A stretch of DNA of 64,000 bases from Cymbidium sinense (lineage: Eukaryota; Streptophyta; Magnoliopsida; Asparagales; Orchidaceae). The stretch spans positions 88,198,945 to 88,262,944 of the forward strand of contig CM038216.1 of the NCBI GenBank assembly GCA_021442155.1, given 5' to 3'. Each line of letters opens with the position of its first letter. The stretch's first letter is position 1. Shown here piece after piece: positions 21,841 to 32,937 of this stretch. The position numbers and the translations under genes are program-made. The notes under the pieces were generated by a model. The model had not been told where the DNA came from, made no database searches, and was given only the letters and a program-made list of their open reading frames with translations.

Positions 21841-24355
21841 AGAAATATTATAAATCATGTTTAAAAATAATTATCATCAATGAAAATTCCATTTCAAATT
21901 CAATCTCATCCATGTTGAAAGTATTCTTGTTTGTGAATCTGCAATGTTGTGTTTAAGGTAGTTGTAAGGACACAACACAAACATAAACTACACACAAACA
22001 TATAAAATAAACACATACCTTTTATCTAGGGCTACTCTGAGTTGTGACAACGCCTCCAATGACACTCACTCAGTAGATGCTCTAAGTCGGGCTGACGTGA
22101 TACCCTACTAGTGTGTCACCCCAATGGTTTTCATGCTTTATAGGATGTTAGTCTGATACTTTTTCCTTCTTTACTTGGACATTGCACACCAAAAAGTGCC
22201 TTGTTAGTTTGGTAGTCGTTACTGCAGGCCTGTAAGCTACCTCATGTTGGCTTCGTTTAAGAGGATGTGAGTCTGCTACACTTTGTTCTTGGATTAGCCT
22301 TTGTGCACTACTAGGTCGAGTATATTTGAGGTTTAGGATAAATCTCCTAGTGGCTCCTTCTCTCTTGACTGCAACAAGTATGGGTCTAATCCTTCCTTTG
22401 GGCTCCCCGCTTAGTAATCACTCTATGTCATAGCTTTTTCCCACCAATGATAGACTATCTAGATGATTAGTTTCGCTCAAAAAGTTTTAAGCCTACATAC
22501 TTTCTTTCTAGATTGATCATTGTACACTGATGGGCACCTTAGGTTGGTTAGTTATCACTATGCTGATGAATACACCACTCATGTTGATGAATACACCTTA
22601 GGTTGGTTGGTTCTCGCACCTTAGGATACACCACTCATGGTAAATGTAAGTCATCTATGCTTTCCCCTTGAGTTGGCCATCGTACACCTATAGGATTCTT
22701 TTAAGGGCTCAGGATAATGCCCTTAGCAACACCTCATCTATGGGCACTATATTTGGATCACATCCTTTGCGACCCCATTTAGACAATAAATGGGTTACTA
22801 TCGAATTGGACCGTTCCCCTTTCCTAGAAACCACCCTTGTGGTTGGAGAATCCATTTTATGGATGTGCAGATTCTCCCTTGGTCCAGTAAATCTAAGATA
22901 GGTTAAGGCTGACATAGCCCCTTTCAGTGTGGTCGCTCAAACACCAACATGGTTCACATAAATATATAAACAAAATATATATTCACTTGTGGATTAGGAG
23001 GACACCCCTAGCAGTACCTTTTCCTAAATCGATATCCTATCTTTAAGGCAATGTTAGCAAAACTACCTATAGGAATCACCTGACTACTCTTGAGTTGATA
23101 TAAGTCCCCAGCGACATTCACTCAGTAGTCACCTCTAAGTCAGGTTTGATTTGTTGTGCTACCAATAGGTTACCCCGCCGCTTTTGTAAGTGTTATGCCT
23201 TCTTCCTAGCACAACTATTACATACTGAAAGGCAACCCCTTAGGTTGGCTAGCTCTTCCCCACGACCAGTAGATTATCCCTTTGGATTTATAAATCTGAG
23301 GTAGGACAAGTCTGATATTGCCCCTTCTCAGTGGGTCCATCGTACACTGACATGGTCCTAAATTTAAATCTATCAAATTTGATCGAGCTCACATCCCTAT
23401 CATATATTCCCCCAATTAAAAATCAAACTAAACCAAATAAACCATATCAAATCACTTGAAATTAAGATAAAATTAATTCTTACTATTTTTGAGTTGACAT
23501 AAGTCCCAATAATATTCACTCAGTAGTCACCCTAGGTCAAGTTCGATTTATTGTGCGTCCAATAGGTCACCCAGTGGTTGTTCCTCACTTTGAAAGATGT
23601 AAGTCTTCTACGCCTTTTTCTTAGCATAGCCATTGCACACCAAAAGGCAACCCCTTAGGTTGGCTAGCCCTACCCCACAACCAGTAGACTATCCCTTTCG
23701 ATTTGTAAACTTGGGTTAGGTCAAGGATAATATAGTCCCTTCTCAGTGGGTCCATCGCATAATGATAGGGTCCATACATTAACTTAGATTAAATAAAACC
23801 CAATCTAATTTTCCTCAGTGGAGTTATATTATACCCTTCTTCTGGTGGAGCCCCAAATCATATATAAATTATTCAAACAAACAAATCAAATTCAAAATTA
23901 GCTCCCCAATTGAGCCAAATTAAACCAACTCCCCAAGTAGTGTCTAAATTAAATAAATCCAACTAAACTCTTATCCCTAGTGGATACATCCCCAAACAAA
24001 TCTATGAAATCAAACTCAAATCTCAATCCCCAGCGGATAGCCCAAACCTGCTTCCCTAGTGGAAGGTTCACGTACTTGATCCCCAACGGACTTAAGCCCA
24101 TATCTCTAGCAGTTATGCTTCTACATCAATCAAAATAAAATAAATTAAAGTTGATTCGAACTTAATCCTAGTGGATTATAGAATTTTTTTCCATAAATCA
24201 TATAATCAAATCAAATTCAAACCTTATCACCAACAAATTTTCCTCTTTTATTCCCTCAACATAGACCCCTCACATGTCATGTCCAATGCATGTTTGATCC
24301 CCTAGCAGATCTCCCTCTATGTCCTTGACATGGAATTCTCAGCAAATCTTATTTT
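21841..24355 (+). repeat. Gypsy copy 1 post-pol non-coding region with repeated modules
   Basis: Modules open with GAGTTGA(T/C)ATAAGTCCCCAG and CACTCAGTAGTC at 22039 (diverged), 23092 and 23491. Each continues with AATAGGTCACCC, TTAGGTTGGCTAG, ACTATCCCTTT and GGGTCCATCG strings. A smaller repeat, GATGAATACACC, occurs near 22564 and 22584. From 23820 the sequence carries CCCTAGTGGA and CCCCAGCGGA words at irregular spacing. Long repeat-bearing regions after pol are known in Tat elements. Collinear with 38880-41340 of copy 2. No coding region seen. Confidence 0.7.
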
Positions 24356-24359
24356 TTCT

Positions 24360-25855
24360 TTTATTCACATCTTCAGTGCTGCAACCAAAAGTGTAACAAT
24401 GTATTCATTCAAATTATCATCTTAACATTGTAATTAACATTTTATGATTTGTGATGGTGCAAATTAAAACTAACTATACAATATCATACTAAACAAATTA
24501 TAGTGTGAATTAACACACTATATTATATTATAATATATGATGTTATGTTATAATTTTTTATAATATTATATATTGTCAAACATTAAACCTCATTAGAATC
24601 ACTTAAAAGGAACAAATAACAAAATTTTCTCAAAATATAAATAATGTTCATTTTGGATGTAAAATTATTATTTTTCTATTAGAAATGGTACAAAATAGCA
24701 TAATTTTAGTGTTTCTTTTTGGTGTGTGCCATGAATTTGGCCAAATTCTTCCATCTCAACCTTCAAATTAACTTTTTTGTGAGTTTTGACCCAATGTATT
24801 ATAACAAAAGTAAAACATACTAAAATGTTCAATAACATTTAGTAACACACCACCACATTCATATATATATATATATATATATGAAGTTTTATTATTATAT
24901 ACATTATATTTTAATATGCTTTCATATAATATATTATCTTACATTGCACCATAAAATGAAACACTTTAAGCAAAAAATTTATAAAATTAGGTTGAATAAT
25001 GAACATTTATTTTGGATGCAAAATTCTATTCTTTTGATTAAATGACACACCATAGCAAACCCCTAATGATGTTCCCTAAAGCTTACCTTACATTTGGCCA
25101 AATCCCAATATCCTTGCCTATAAATCAGTATTTTTATGAATTATACCAGTACAAAGTCTACTACATCATACTATAATAAACAAAAATATCTTAAATAATA
25201 AGTAGTAATACACGATAATATGCTATAATGCATGATGATACACTATGTTATGGTATCCTATATTATAATACACTATAACATATTATATTATATTATATTG
25301 CATATCACATCACAAGGGATTGCATAAGATAAAAAATCATAAAATTAGTCTAAACAAAAAAGCTATATATTTTATTCGTATCACTTACATATTTTAAATT
25401 GAAACAATATATTATGATGCCATGCTCTACCTATCATGACTTTAGCCAAATTCCACCATTTTAAAGTCTAAATCAACATTTTTATAAATACTAATAGTGT
25501 AGGCTCGACTGCATGATTGTAAAATACTAAAAGAATTTAAAATGTGCTAAATAATATATTATGATATATGATGTTATATTATCCTACAACATATAATATT
25601 TTTTTTGAACATAAAATCTTACTTTTTAGACAACAAGTGACACCTTTGGTATTACAACCTAAATTTTACAAATTTCATCATCCGATTTATTAAATCAAGA
25701 TTTTTATGATTTATATTAATATAGACTATAGGGCACCATACCATAAAATACTAAAACATTTCAAAAAATCTTATAACATCTAAAAACACATTACTACATG
25801 CTCAAATATATGATGCTACATTATACTATAATATATTATATTATAATACAAATTA
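24360..25855 (+). repeat. A/T-rich diverged satellite (4 or so monomers)
   Basis: Diverged monomers can be lined up by TTTTGGATG(T/C)AAAATT, GGCCAAAT(T/C)C, a TTTTTATGAATT string and CATACTA(A)TAA(A)A starts, beginning near 24647, 25000, 25363 and 25607. Spacing is about 350, 363 and 245 bases. An (AT)11 microsatellite lies at 24861-24882. This block is absent from gypsy copy 2, so it may be an independent satellite joined to the gypsy tail. Confidence 0.5.
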
Positions 25856-25990
25856 GGGTTAGGGTTTAGGGTATTCAAATATCTAATAGTCAAGGGAAAG
25901 TCTCTTGAAGACATTTTCTATAGCTACCATATAATTATGTTAGATTATGTCATTCTTTAGATCTACCCTAATGACATCTTTATTCAAGGG
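25856..25990. other. Unassigned 113-base insert between telomere-like words
   Basis: Two TTAGGG units (25854-25870) are followed by 25873-25987, a stretch of normal complexity (GTCAAGGGAAAGTCTCTTGA near 25889) with no repeat structure and no recognised motif. Telomere-like repeats resume at 25988. Neither strand gives an open frame. Confidence 0.5.
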
Positions 25991-26364
25991 TTTAGAGGTT
26001 TGGGTTTAGGGTTTAGGTTAGTTTAGGTTAGTTTAGGGTTTAGTGGGGTTGTAAGTTGGGTTTAGGTTTAGGGGTTAGGGTTTAAGGTTTAGTTTAGGGT
26101 TTAAGGGTTACAATTTAGGTTTTAGTATGGTTTAGTTTAGGATTAAGGGTTTAGGGTTTATGGTTTAGTATTTAATGTTTAGAGTTTAGTGTTTAGGGTT
26201 TAGGGTGGATTAGATGTTTATGTTTAGGTTTAGGGTTTTAATTTTGTTTATGGTTTATGGTTTGTAAAGGTTTGTGTTGGTTTAATTAGAGTATGGTTTA
26301 GGTTTCAGGTTTAGGGTTTAAGTTTTAGTTTAGGGTTTATGTTTTAGGGTTTAAGTTTTCTTTT
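25991..26364 (+). repeat. Degenerate TTTAGGG block
   Basis: TTTAGGG variants with several GTTTAGGTTAGTTTAGG forms. It ends in the A-tail of GRP cassette B. Confidence 0.85.
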
Positions 26365-26816
26365 AATAGAAAATAAATTCAGATTCAACATTTCTTCTTC
26401 TCAATTTCATCAACCAAGTAGCACCCCAAGTTTTCTAGACATAAGCCATGACATAGATAAAAAATGAGCACCCATTGAGCAAATCAAAAGCTCAAGATAA
26501 GTAGAACAGTCTCTATTGTAAAGACATAAGTAGAAAATCGACGGTTTCTTCAATTTCTCCGCTTAGAGCCACCCCTCTCTCGAGATTCGCCATCATATCC
26601 ATGATCTCTCCTTTCATCACCACCATGGTTTTAACCTCCGTCGCTCCTCCCACGTCCATAACCACCACTACTCCAACCACCACCTTCATATCCATCAACA
26701 CCTTTAGATCCCCCACCACCACTACAATAGCTGTCACCTCCACCTTCGCCTCCACTGACTGATCTAGACTGAGCCTAGTTGATGGTGATGTTCCTGCCAT
26801 CAAGGTTATGTCCATT
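26365..26816 (-). pseudogene. GRP retro-pseudogene cassette B
   Basis: Full cassette structure. Minus reading: LDGRNITIN, stop (TAG for the expected Glu), AQSRS, then the Gly-rich tail, ending GGSKRRN instead of the family GGSDGNWRN, then the 3'UTR and A-tail. A 100-codon frame at 26815-26513 runs through the same DNA in a different frame from the GRP protein and is not a gene. The right edge, GTCCATTTTTAGAG, joins directly to telomere-like repeats. Confidence 0.82.
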
Positions 26817-27065
26817 TTTAGAGTTTAGGGTGTTGGTTTAGTTTAGGGTTTATTTTGGGTTTAGGGTTTGGGGTCTAGAGTTGTAGGTTTTAATGTTTAG
26901 GGTTTAGGGATTAAGGTTTTAGGGTTTAGTGTTTAGGGTTTTAGGGTTTAGGGTGTAGGGTTTAGGGTTTAAGGTTTAGAGTTTAGGGTTTTATTGTTTA
27001 GGGTTTAGGGTTGTAGGTTTAGTGGTTAGGGTTTAGGATTTAGGGTTGAAGGGTTTTATTTAAAA
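26817..27065 (+). repeat. Degenerate TTTAGGG block
   Basis: TTTAGGG variants. The post-cassette TTACTTTA linker seen after the other cassettes is not evident here. Confidence 0.85.
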
Positions 27066-28005
27066 AAATTAAGTAAACCAATAGGTTTAGGTTTATTTAG
27101 TTTACTTTTTACTTATTTGAGTTTATTTTATTTTTTTTTTTAGTTTAGTTTATTAATTTTAGTTTTTTTCTTTTAGTTTAGGTTTTATGTTTTTGTTTAT
27201 TTTTTAGGTTTAGTTTAGTTTTATTATTTTAACTTTATTTTTTTATTTAGGTTTTATTTCATATTTAGGTTTAGGTTTAGGGTTTTGTTTCATTTTTTTA
27301 GGTTTATGTTTTAGGTTTTTTTTAAGGTTTAGTTTAAGGTTTTATTTTTTTAGTTTAAGTTTAGGTTTATTTTTAGCTTATTTTATTTTATTTAGTTTAG
27401 GTTTACATTTAAGTTTTAGTTTAGGGTTTAGTTTTTAGGGTTTAATTTTTATTTTTAGGTTTTTATTTTATTTTTTAAGGTATACATTTTTATGTTAGGT
27501 TTATTTTTAGGATTTATCTTTTATTTTAGGTTTAGGTTTATTTTTAGTTATTTAGTTTAGGTTTAGTTTATTTTAGGTTTAGGTTTAGGTTTTATCTATT
27601 TTAGTTTAGTTTATTTTAGTTTAGGTTTAAGTTCCTTCTATTTTGTTTATTTTATTTTTAATTTTGATTTAAACTTTTTTTAAGTTTAGGGTTTATATTT
27701 TATTTTGTATTTATTTTAGGTTCTATTTTTAGGTTTATAATTTTGGTTTATGTTTTCATTTAGTTTTTATTTTAGGTTTATTTTATTATCAATTTTTAAT
27801 ATATTTAGGATTTTCATTTTTTAATTTAGTTTAGGTTTTTTATTTATTTTATTTTAGTTTATTTTGATTTTTTATTTTATTTTATTTTTAAGTTTAGGTT
27901 TAGGTTTTAATTTCAATTTTATTTAATTTTATTTAGGTTTATGCTTTTTTTATTTATTTTCTTTATAGGTTTTATTTAGTAGTTTAGATTTTTATGTATG
28001 GATTA
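27066..28005 (+). repeat. T-rich unit 6 (exact marker at 27066-27078)
   Basis: About 940 bases with the complete marker and tail. It leads into the first C/G-richer island instead of an ordinary TTTAGGG block. Confidence 0.8.
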
Positions 28006-28335
28006 AGGTGGTTTAGGATTTAGTTTTGGGCTCAGTGGTAGGGTTGGGAGTGGCTCAGTGGTTTAGGCTCAGTTTTTGTGGTCAGTGGCCTGGGTAGGCT
28101 CAGTGGCCCAGGGCTCAGTCCTGTTTAGTTAGTCAGGTTTGGGTGGGGTTGAGTTTGCCTCAGGGTTTTGTGGTAGCATTTAGGAGTGGCAGGGATGGGG
28201 TCAGCATTTATGGATCAGAGCCCAGGGCCAGTTTAGGGCCTGGGTTTAGGGTCAGGGCCTGGGAAGGCCCAGTAGAGGCCCAGGGTCAAGTTTAGGGTAG
28301 GGTAGGATTGGGCTCAGCAGCAGTTAGTAGGGTCT
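28006..28335 (+). repeat. GGCCCAGGG / GGCTCAGTGG island 1
   Basis: Telomere-like words are interleaved with GGCTCAGTGG, GGCCCAGGG, GGGCCTGGG and CAGGG. This local rise in C contrasts with the C-poor flanks. No open reading frame or RNA motif was seen. Confidence 0.75.
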
Positions 28336-28970
28336 TAAAAAAAAACCTGGTAAGTTTATTTAGTTTATTTTTTATTTATTTGAGTTTATTTTAATTTTTT
28401 ATTTTTATTAAGATTTAATTATTTATTTAGTTTAGTTTATTTATTTTAAGGTTCTTATTGTAGTTTAGGTTTTTTATTTTTTATTATTTTTTGGTGAGTT
28501 TTTATTTTTTATTTTTTTGGTTTTGGTTTTATTTTTTATTTTTAAGTTTAGGTTTAAGTTTTTCTTTTATTTTTTTAAGTTTATGTTGAGATTTTTATTT
28601 TAGGTTTATTTTTAGGTTTTATTTTTTAAGGTTTAGGTTTATTTTAGGTTTATTTTATTTTATTTTATTTAGTTTAGGTTTAGGTTTAGGTTTAGTTTAT
28701 TTTAATTTTGGTTTAGGTTAATTTTATTTTTTTATGTTTAGTTTATCTCTTCAAATTTTGGGTTTAGGTTTTTCTTATTTATTTTTAAGTTATTTAAGGT
28801 TATCTTTTTGGTTTGATTTAGTTTTATTTTATTTTAGGTTTATTTTATTTTTTATTTTTATTTTATTTAGGTTTTATTTTAGTTTTATTTATTTTTATTT
28901 TATTTAATTTTATTTAGGTTTATTATTTTCTTATTTTAGGTTTTATTTAGTTTAAGTTTTATTTTTAGGT
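28336..28970 (+). repeat. T-rich unit 7 (marker reduced)
   Basis: In place of the marker there is A9 followed by CCTGGTAAGTTTATTTAG, which matches the sequence after the marker with TTAAGTA lost. The body is shorter than usual. Confidence 0.7.
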
Positions 28971-29279
28971 GGGGCACAATAAGTTTAGGTGACAGTATAG
29001 TAGGGTTTAGGGTTGTGGCAGAGTGGTTTAGCCAGTTCAAAGGCCTGTAGTGTTTAGGCTCAGCTTAAGATTTAGGATCTTGAGCTTGTTTAGGAAGATC
29101 AGGGTTAGCCCAGGGTTTAGGGGCCAGTCAGTCAGAGTTTAGGATTTAGTCTACAGGCTCAGTGATTAAGGTTTATGGTGAGTTAGCCTAGGGTTTAATA
29201 ATCCAGGTTTAGGGTTTAGTGTTTAGGGTTTAAGATTTAGGATTTAGGGTTTAGGGTTTAGGGTTTAGGGTCTTTTTTT
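28971..29279 (+). repeat. Island 2 and short TTTAGGG block
   Basis: Contains GTGGTTTAGCCAGTTC, GCCCAGGG and CAGTCAGTCAGAG up to about 29200, then seven TTTAGGG-like units. Confidence 0.75.
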
Positions 29280-30094
29280 AAATTAAGTAAATTGTTAGGT
29301 TTAGGTTCATTTAGTTTATTTTTTTATTTATTTTAGTTTATTTTATTTTTATTTTTATTTTGGTTTATTTTTTATTTTAGTTTAGTTTAGTTTATTTATT
29401 TTAGGTTTCTTTATTTTAATTTAGATTTTTTTAATTTTAGATTTAGGTCTAAGTTTATGTTTATTTTTAGTTTAGTTTTATTTTTATTTTATTTTTTTGG
29501 TTTAGGTTTTATTTTTTTATTTTTAGGTTTAGGTTTAGGTTTTTTTATTTTATTTTAGGTTTAGGTTTTAGGTTTATTTTAGATTTTATTTTTTAGTTTA
29601 GGTTTAGGTTTATTATTAATTTATTTTATTTTATTTACTTTAGGCTTTAGGTTTAGTTTAGTTTGGGTTTAGGTTTATGTTTTATTTATTTTAGTTTAGC
29701 TTATTTTAGTTTATGTTTATTTTATTTTGTTTATTCTACTTTCAGGCTTTTTTTTAGTTTTGGGTTTAGGTTTTATTTTTTATTTATTTGTAGATTTTTT
29801 AAGGTTATTTTAAGTTTAGGTTTTATTTAGTTTAATTTTATTTTAAGTTTAATTTATTTTGATTTTGCATTTAGTTTTATTTTATTTAGGTTTTAGGTTT
29901 ATTTTATTTTTTTTTAGTTTAAATTTAATTTATTTATTTTAGTTTTATTATATTATTTTATTTTACATTTAGGATTAGGTTTAGGTTTCAATTTTAGTTT
30001 AAATTATTATTTTATTTTAGTTTTTTATTTTATTTAGGTTTACTTTTTTTATTTATTTTATTTTTTTATTTTATTTAGGTTTTAGGTTTTTTTA
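29280..30094 (+). repeat. T-rich unit 8 (marker AAATTAAGTAAAT)
   Basis: The last marker base is changed from C to T. The unit starts about 940 bases after unit 7. Confidence 0.8.
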
Positions 30095-30260
30095 TGGTTT
30101 TGTGTTAGGGTTTGGGGTAGGTTTATGGTAAGGTGGTAGATTTAGGTTTAGGGTTTATGGTTTATGGTTTAGGTTTAGGGTGGGGGGTGGGTGGCTAGTT
30201 TAGGGTTTTAAGGCAGATTTGGGCTTTGTTAGTGGTTCAAGTTTGAGTTTTTTTAATTTT
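30095..30260 (+). repeat. Degenerate TTTAGGG block with GGGGGGTGGG
   Basis: Short block with GGTGGGGGGTGGGTGG-like sequence at 30178-30192, an unusually long G-rich run on plus. Confidence 0.75.
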
Positions 30261-31045
30261 TTTTAAAATTACAAACCCAAGTGGTTAGTTTATTTAGTTT
30301 ATTTAGTTTATTTTTAATTTATTTTAGTTTATTTTAATTTTATTTCTATTTAGGTTTTTTTAATTTTATTTAGTTTAGTTTATTCATTTTAGTTTAAGTT
30401 TTTTGTTTTAGTTTATTTTTTTGGTTTAGGTTTACCTTTAGGTTTATTTTTTTTAAAGTTTTATTTTTATTTTATTTTTTAGGTATAGGTTTTATTTTTT
30501 ATTTTAGGTTTAGGTTTTATTTTATTTTAGGTTTTAGGTTTTAGGTTTTATTTGGTTTAATTTTAGGTTTAATTTTAGTTTAGGTTTAAGTTTATTTTAG
30601 TTTATTTTATTTATGGTTAAGGTTTAGGTTTTGGTTTAGTTTATTTTAGGTTTAGGTTTAAGTTTTTTTTATTTTAGTTTAGCATATTTTAGTTTAGGTT
30701 TAGGTTTATTTTATTTTTATTTTAGGTTTAGGTTTTTTTAAGTTTAAGGTTTAGGTTTATTTATTTAATTTCTAAGTTTAGATTTTAGGTTTAGGTTTTA
30801 TTTAGTTTCATTTTATTTATTTTAGGTTTCATTTATTTAGGTTTTATTTTAGTTTAGTTTAAGTTTTTATTTATTTTATTTTAGTTTATTTTTTATCTTT
30901 TATTTTATTTTCTTTTTAAGTTTAGGTTTAGGTTTTAGTTTAGGTTTTTATTTTTTTTATTTTATTATTTTATTTTTGTTTAAGTTATGTTAATTTATTT
31001 TATTTTTAGATTTTATTTAGTTTAGGTTTAGGTTTTAGATTTTTA
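30261..31045 (+). repeat. T-rich unit 9 (marker degenerate)
   Basis: The head reads AAAATTACAAACCCAAGTGG at 30265-30284, a rearranged marker. The usual word order of the body follows. Confidence 0.7.
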
Positions 31046-31298
31046 AGGTTTAGGGCTTAAGGTTTATGGTTTAGAGTTTAGGGTTAATTGAGGGTTTAGG
31101 GTTTAGAGTTTAGGTTTTGGGGTTTAGGGTTTAGGGTTTAGGGTTTATGTTTAGGATTTAAGGTTTAGCTTTTAGGGTTTAAGGTTTAGGGTTTAGGGTT
31201 TAGGATTTTTAGGGTTTAAGGATTATGGTTTAGGTTTGAGGTTGTTGGTTTAGGGTTTAAGTTTTAGTTTAGGGTTTAGGGTATTTTGTGTTTTTCTT
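31046..31298 (+). repeat. Degenerate TTTAGGG block
   Basis: TTTAGGG variants ending in the T-rich A-tail complement of GRP cassette C. Confidence 0.85.
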
Positions 31299-31625
31299 AA
31301 TAGAGAACAAATTCAGATTCATCAGCCAAGTAACACACCAAGTTTTCTAAGACACAAGAGACAAAATAGATCAAAAGTTAGCACACATAGAGCAAATCAA
31401 AAACCCTAGTTAACTAGAACCATCTCTACTATAAAGACATAGTTCCATAAGCAACTGATCAGATCGGCCGTTCTTTAGTTTCTCCAGTTCCCATTAGAAC
31501 CATGAGCACTTCCAGATCCCCCACCACCACTATCATAACTGTCGTCTCCGCCTTCGCCTCCACTACCATATCTAGACTGAGCCTAATTGACGATGATGTT
31601 CTTGTCGCCAAGGTTCTGCCCATTC
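31299..31625 (-). pseudogene. GRP retro-pseudogene cassette C, internally deleted
   Basis: Only about 327 bases. About 20 bases are missing from the distal 3'UTR (ATTCAGATTC runs straight into ATCAGCCAAG), and most of the Gly-rich tail is gone: on minus, a GGGGSG-coding stretch joins directly to a segment ending GSNGNWRN-stop. It retains the ancestral NWRN end, with Trp, and the shared stop after NIIVN. The right edge, CCATTCTTAGGG, equals that of the other cassettes. Confidence 0.8.
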
Positions 31626-31884
31626 TTAGGGTTTAGGTTTAGGTTTAGATTTATTTAATTTTATGGTTTAGGTTTATTTCTAAATTTATTTAGTTACTTT
31701 AGGTTAGGTTTAGGGTTTGGGGCTAAGGGTTTAGGGTTTCGAGTTAGGGTTTAGGTAGTAGAGTTTAGGGTTTAGGGTGTATGGTTTAGGGTTTAGGGTT
31801 TATGGTTTAGGGTTTATGCTTTTAGGGTTTAAGGTTTAGGAGTAGGGTTTAGGGTTTAAGGTTTAAGGTTTAGGGTTTTTTTAA
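31626..31884 (+). repeat. Post-cassette linker and TTTAGGG block
   Basis: TTTATTTAGTTACTTTAGG linker at about 31682-31702, then TTTAGGG variants. Confidence 0.8.
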
Positions 31885-32605
31885 AAATTAAGTAAACCGG
31901 CAGGTTTAGGTTTATTTAATTTATTTAGTTTAATTTCTATTTATTTATTTTATTTTATTTTTTATTTTTATTTATGTTTATTTTTATTTTTATTTAGTTT
32001 AGTTTATTTATTTTAAGTTTATTTATTTTAGTTTAGGTTTTTTATTTTAGTTTATTCTTTAGGTTTAGGTTTAGGTTTAGGTTTATTTTTTAGTTGAGTT
32101 TTCTTTTTCTTTTAATTTTAGGTTTAGGTTTTATTTTTTATTTTTAGGTTTATGTTTAGTTTTATATTATTTTTTAGGTTTATGTTTTATTTTAGGTTTA
32201 TTTTTAATTTTGGTTTAGGTTATTTTCCAGTTTATTTTATTTTATTTAGTTTAGGTTTAGTTTAAGGTTTAGTTTATTTTAGGTTTAGGTTTAGGTTTAT
32301 TGTATTTTGTTTATTTTATTTTTATTTTAGGTTTAGGTTTTTTTTTAGTTTAGAGTTTAGGTTTTTTTTTAATTTATTTTTAAGTTTTATTTTAGGTTCA
32401 TTTTTAGGTTTAGGTTTTCATTTTATTCTATCTATGTTTATTTTATTTTATTTTACATTTTAGTTTTATTTTATTTAGGTTTTTTATTCTTAAGTTTATT
32501 TTATTTTTTTTTATTAGTTTTAGTTTTCATCATTTTATTTTATTGTTTATTTTTCATTTTATTTTATTTTAGGTTTTTGGTTTTGGTTTTAGGTTTAGGT
32601 TTCAA
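31885..32605 (+). repeat. T-rich unit 10 (exact marker at 31885-31897)
   Basis: Exact marker followed by CGGCAGGTTTAGGTTTATTT. It ends near 32605, just before a C/G-richer island. Confidence 0.8.
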
Positions 32606-32937
32606 ATTTTTTTTGGGTTTAGATTTAGTGGGCTTTAGGGTTTGTCTGGCCTATGGTTTAGTGGGGTTTAGAGTTTAAAGTTGTTGGCCTGTGGCAAGTT
32701 TAGGATTTAGGGTTTAGGGCTCAGGTAAGTTTAGGGTTATATGGTTTAGAGCCTGAGCCCAGGGCTAGGGTTGGTAGGTCAAGATCTGGGTCTGGGGTGG
32801 TAGTGGCTCATTGTAGAGGGCTCTAAGGTTTAGGGTCAGGTTTAGGGTTTAGGTTTTAAGATTTAGGGTCAGTAGGGTTTAGGTTAGTCTTATTTAGGGA
32901 TTTGGCTCACTGAGGGTTTTTTTTAAAAAAAACAAAT
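32606..32937 (+). repeat. Island 3 (CAGGG-rich telomere variants)
   Basis: GGCCTATGG, GAGCCTGAGCCCAGGG and GGTCTGGGG words are interspersed with TTTAGGG. It closes with A6AACAAAT, an insertion just before the next marker. Confidence 0.7.

Larger units (their letters stand above)
14341..25855 (+). mobile_element. Tat-lineage Ty3/gypsy retrotransposon, copy 1
   Basis: Order on plus: A/T-rich leader, unassigned region where gag would be expected, protease, GAAAAA-rich spacer, G-patch-like segment, RT fingers, RNase H, a second archaeal-type RNase H, integrase, a long non-coding tail with repeated modules and an A/T satellite. A second RNase H between RNase H and integrase is the mark of the Tat lineage. 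Stops and shifts occur in every domain. About 200 residues holding the YVDD palm motif are deleted near 19597. No LTR pair, primer binding site or polypurine tract could be identified, so the outer boundaries are those of unique-looking DNA between telomere-like repeats. Confidence 0.8.

Noticed and set aside
26513..26815. Val/Met-rich minus-strand frames in GRP cassettes (also 34357-34596, 51007-51294)
   Set aside because: Same strand as the GRP relic but shifted by one base; the recognisable LDGRNITIN and Gly-rich protein lies in the other phase.
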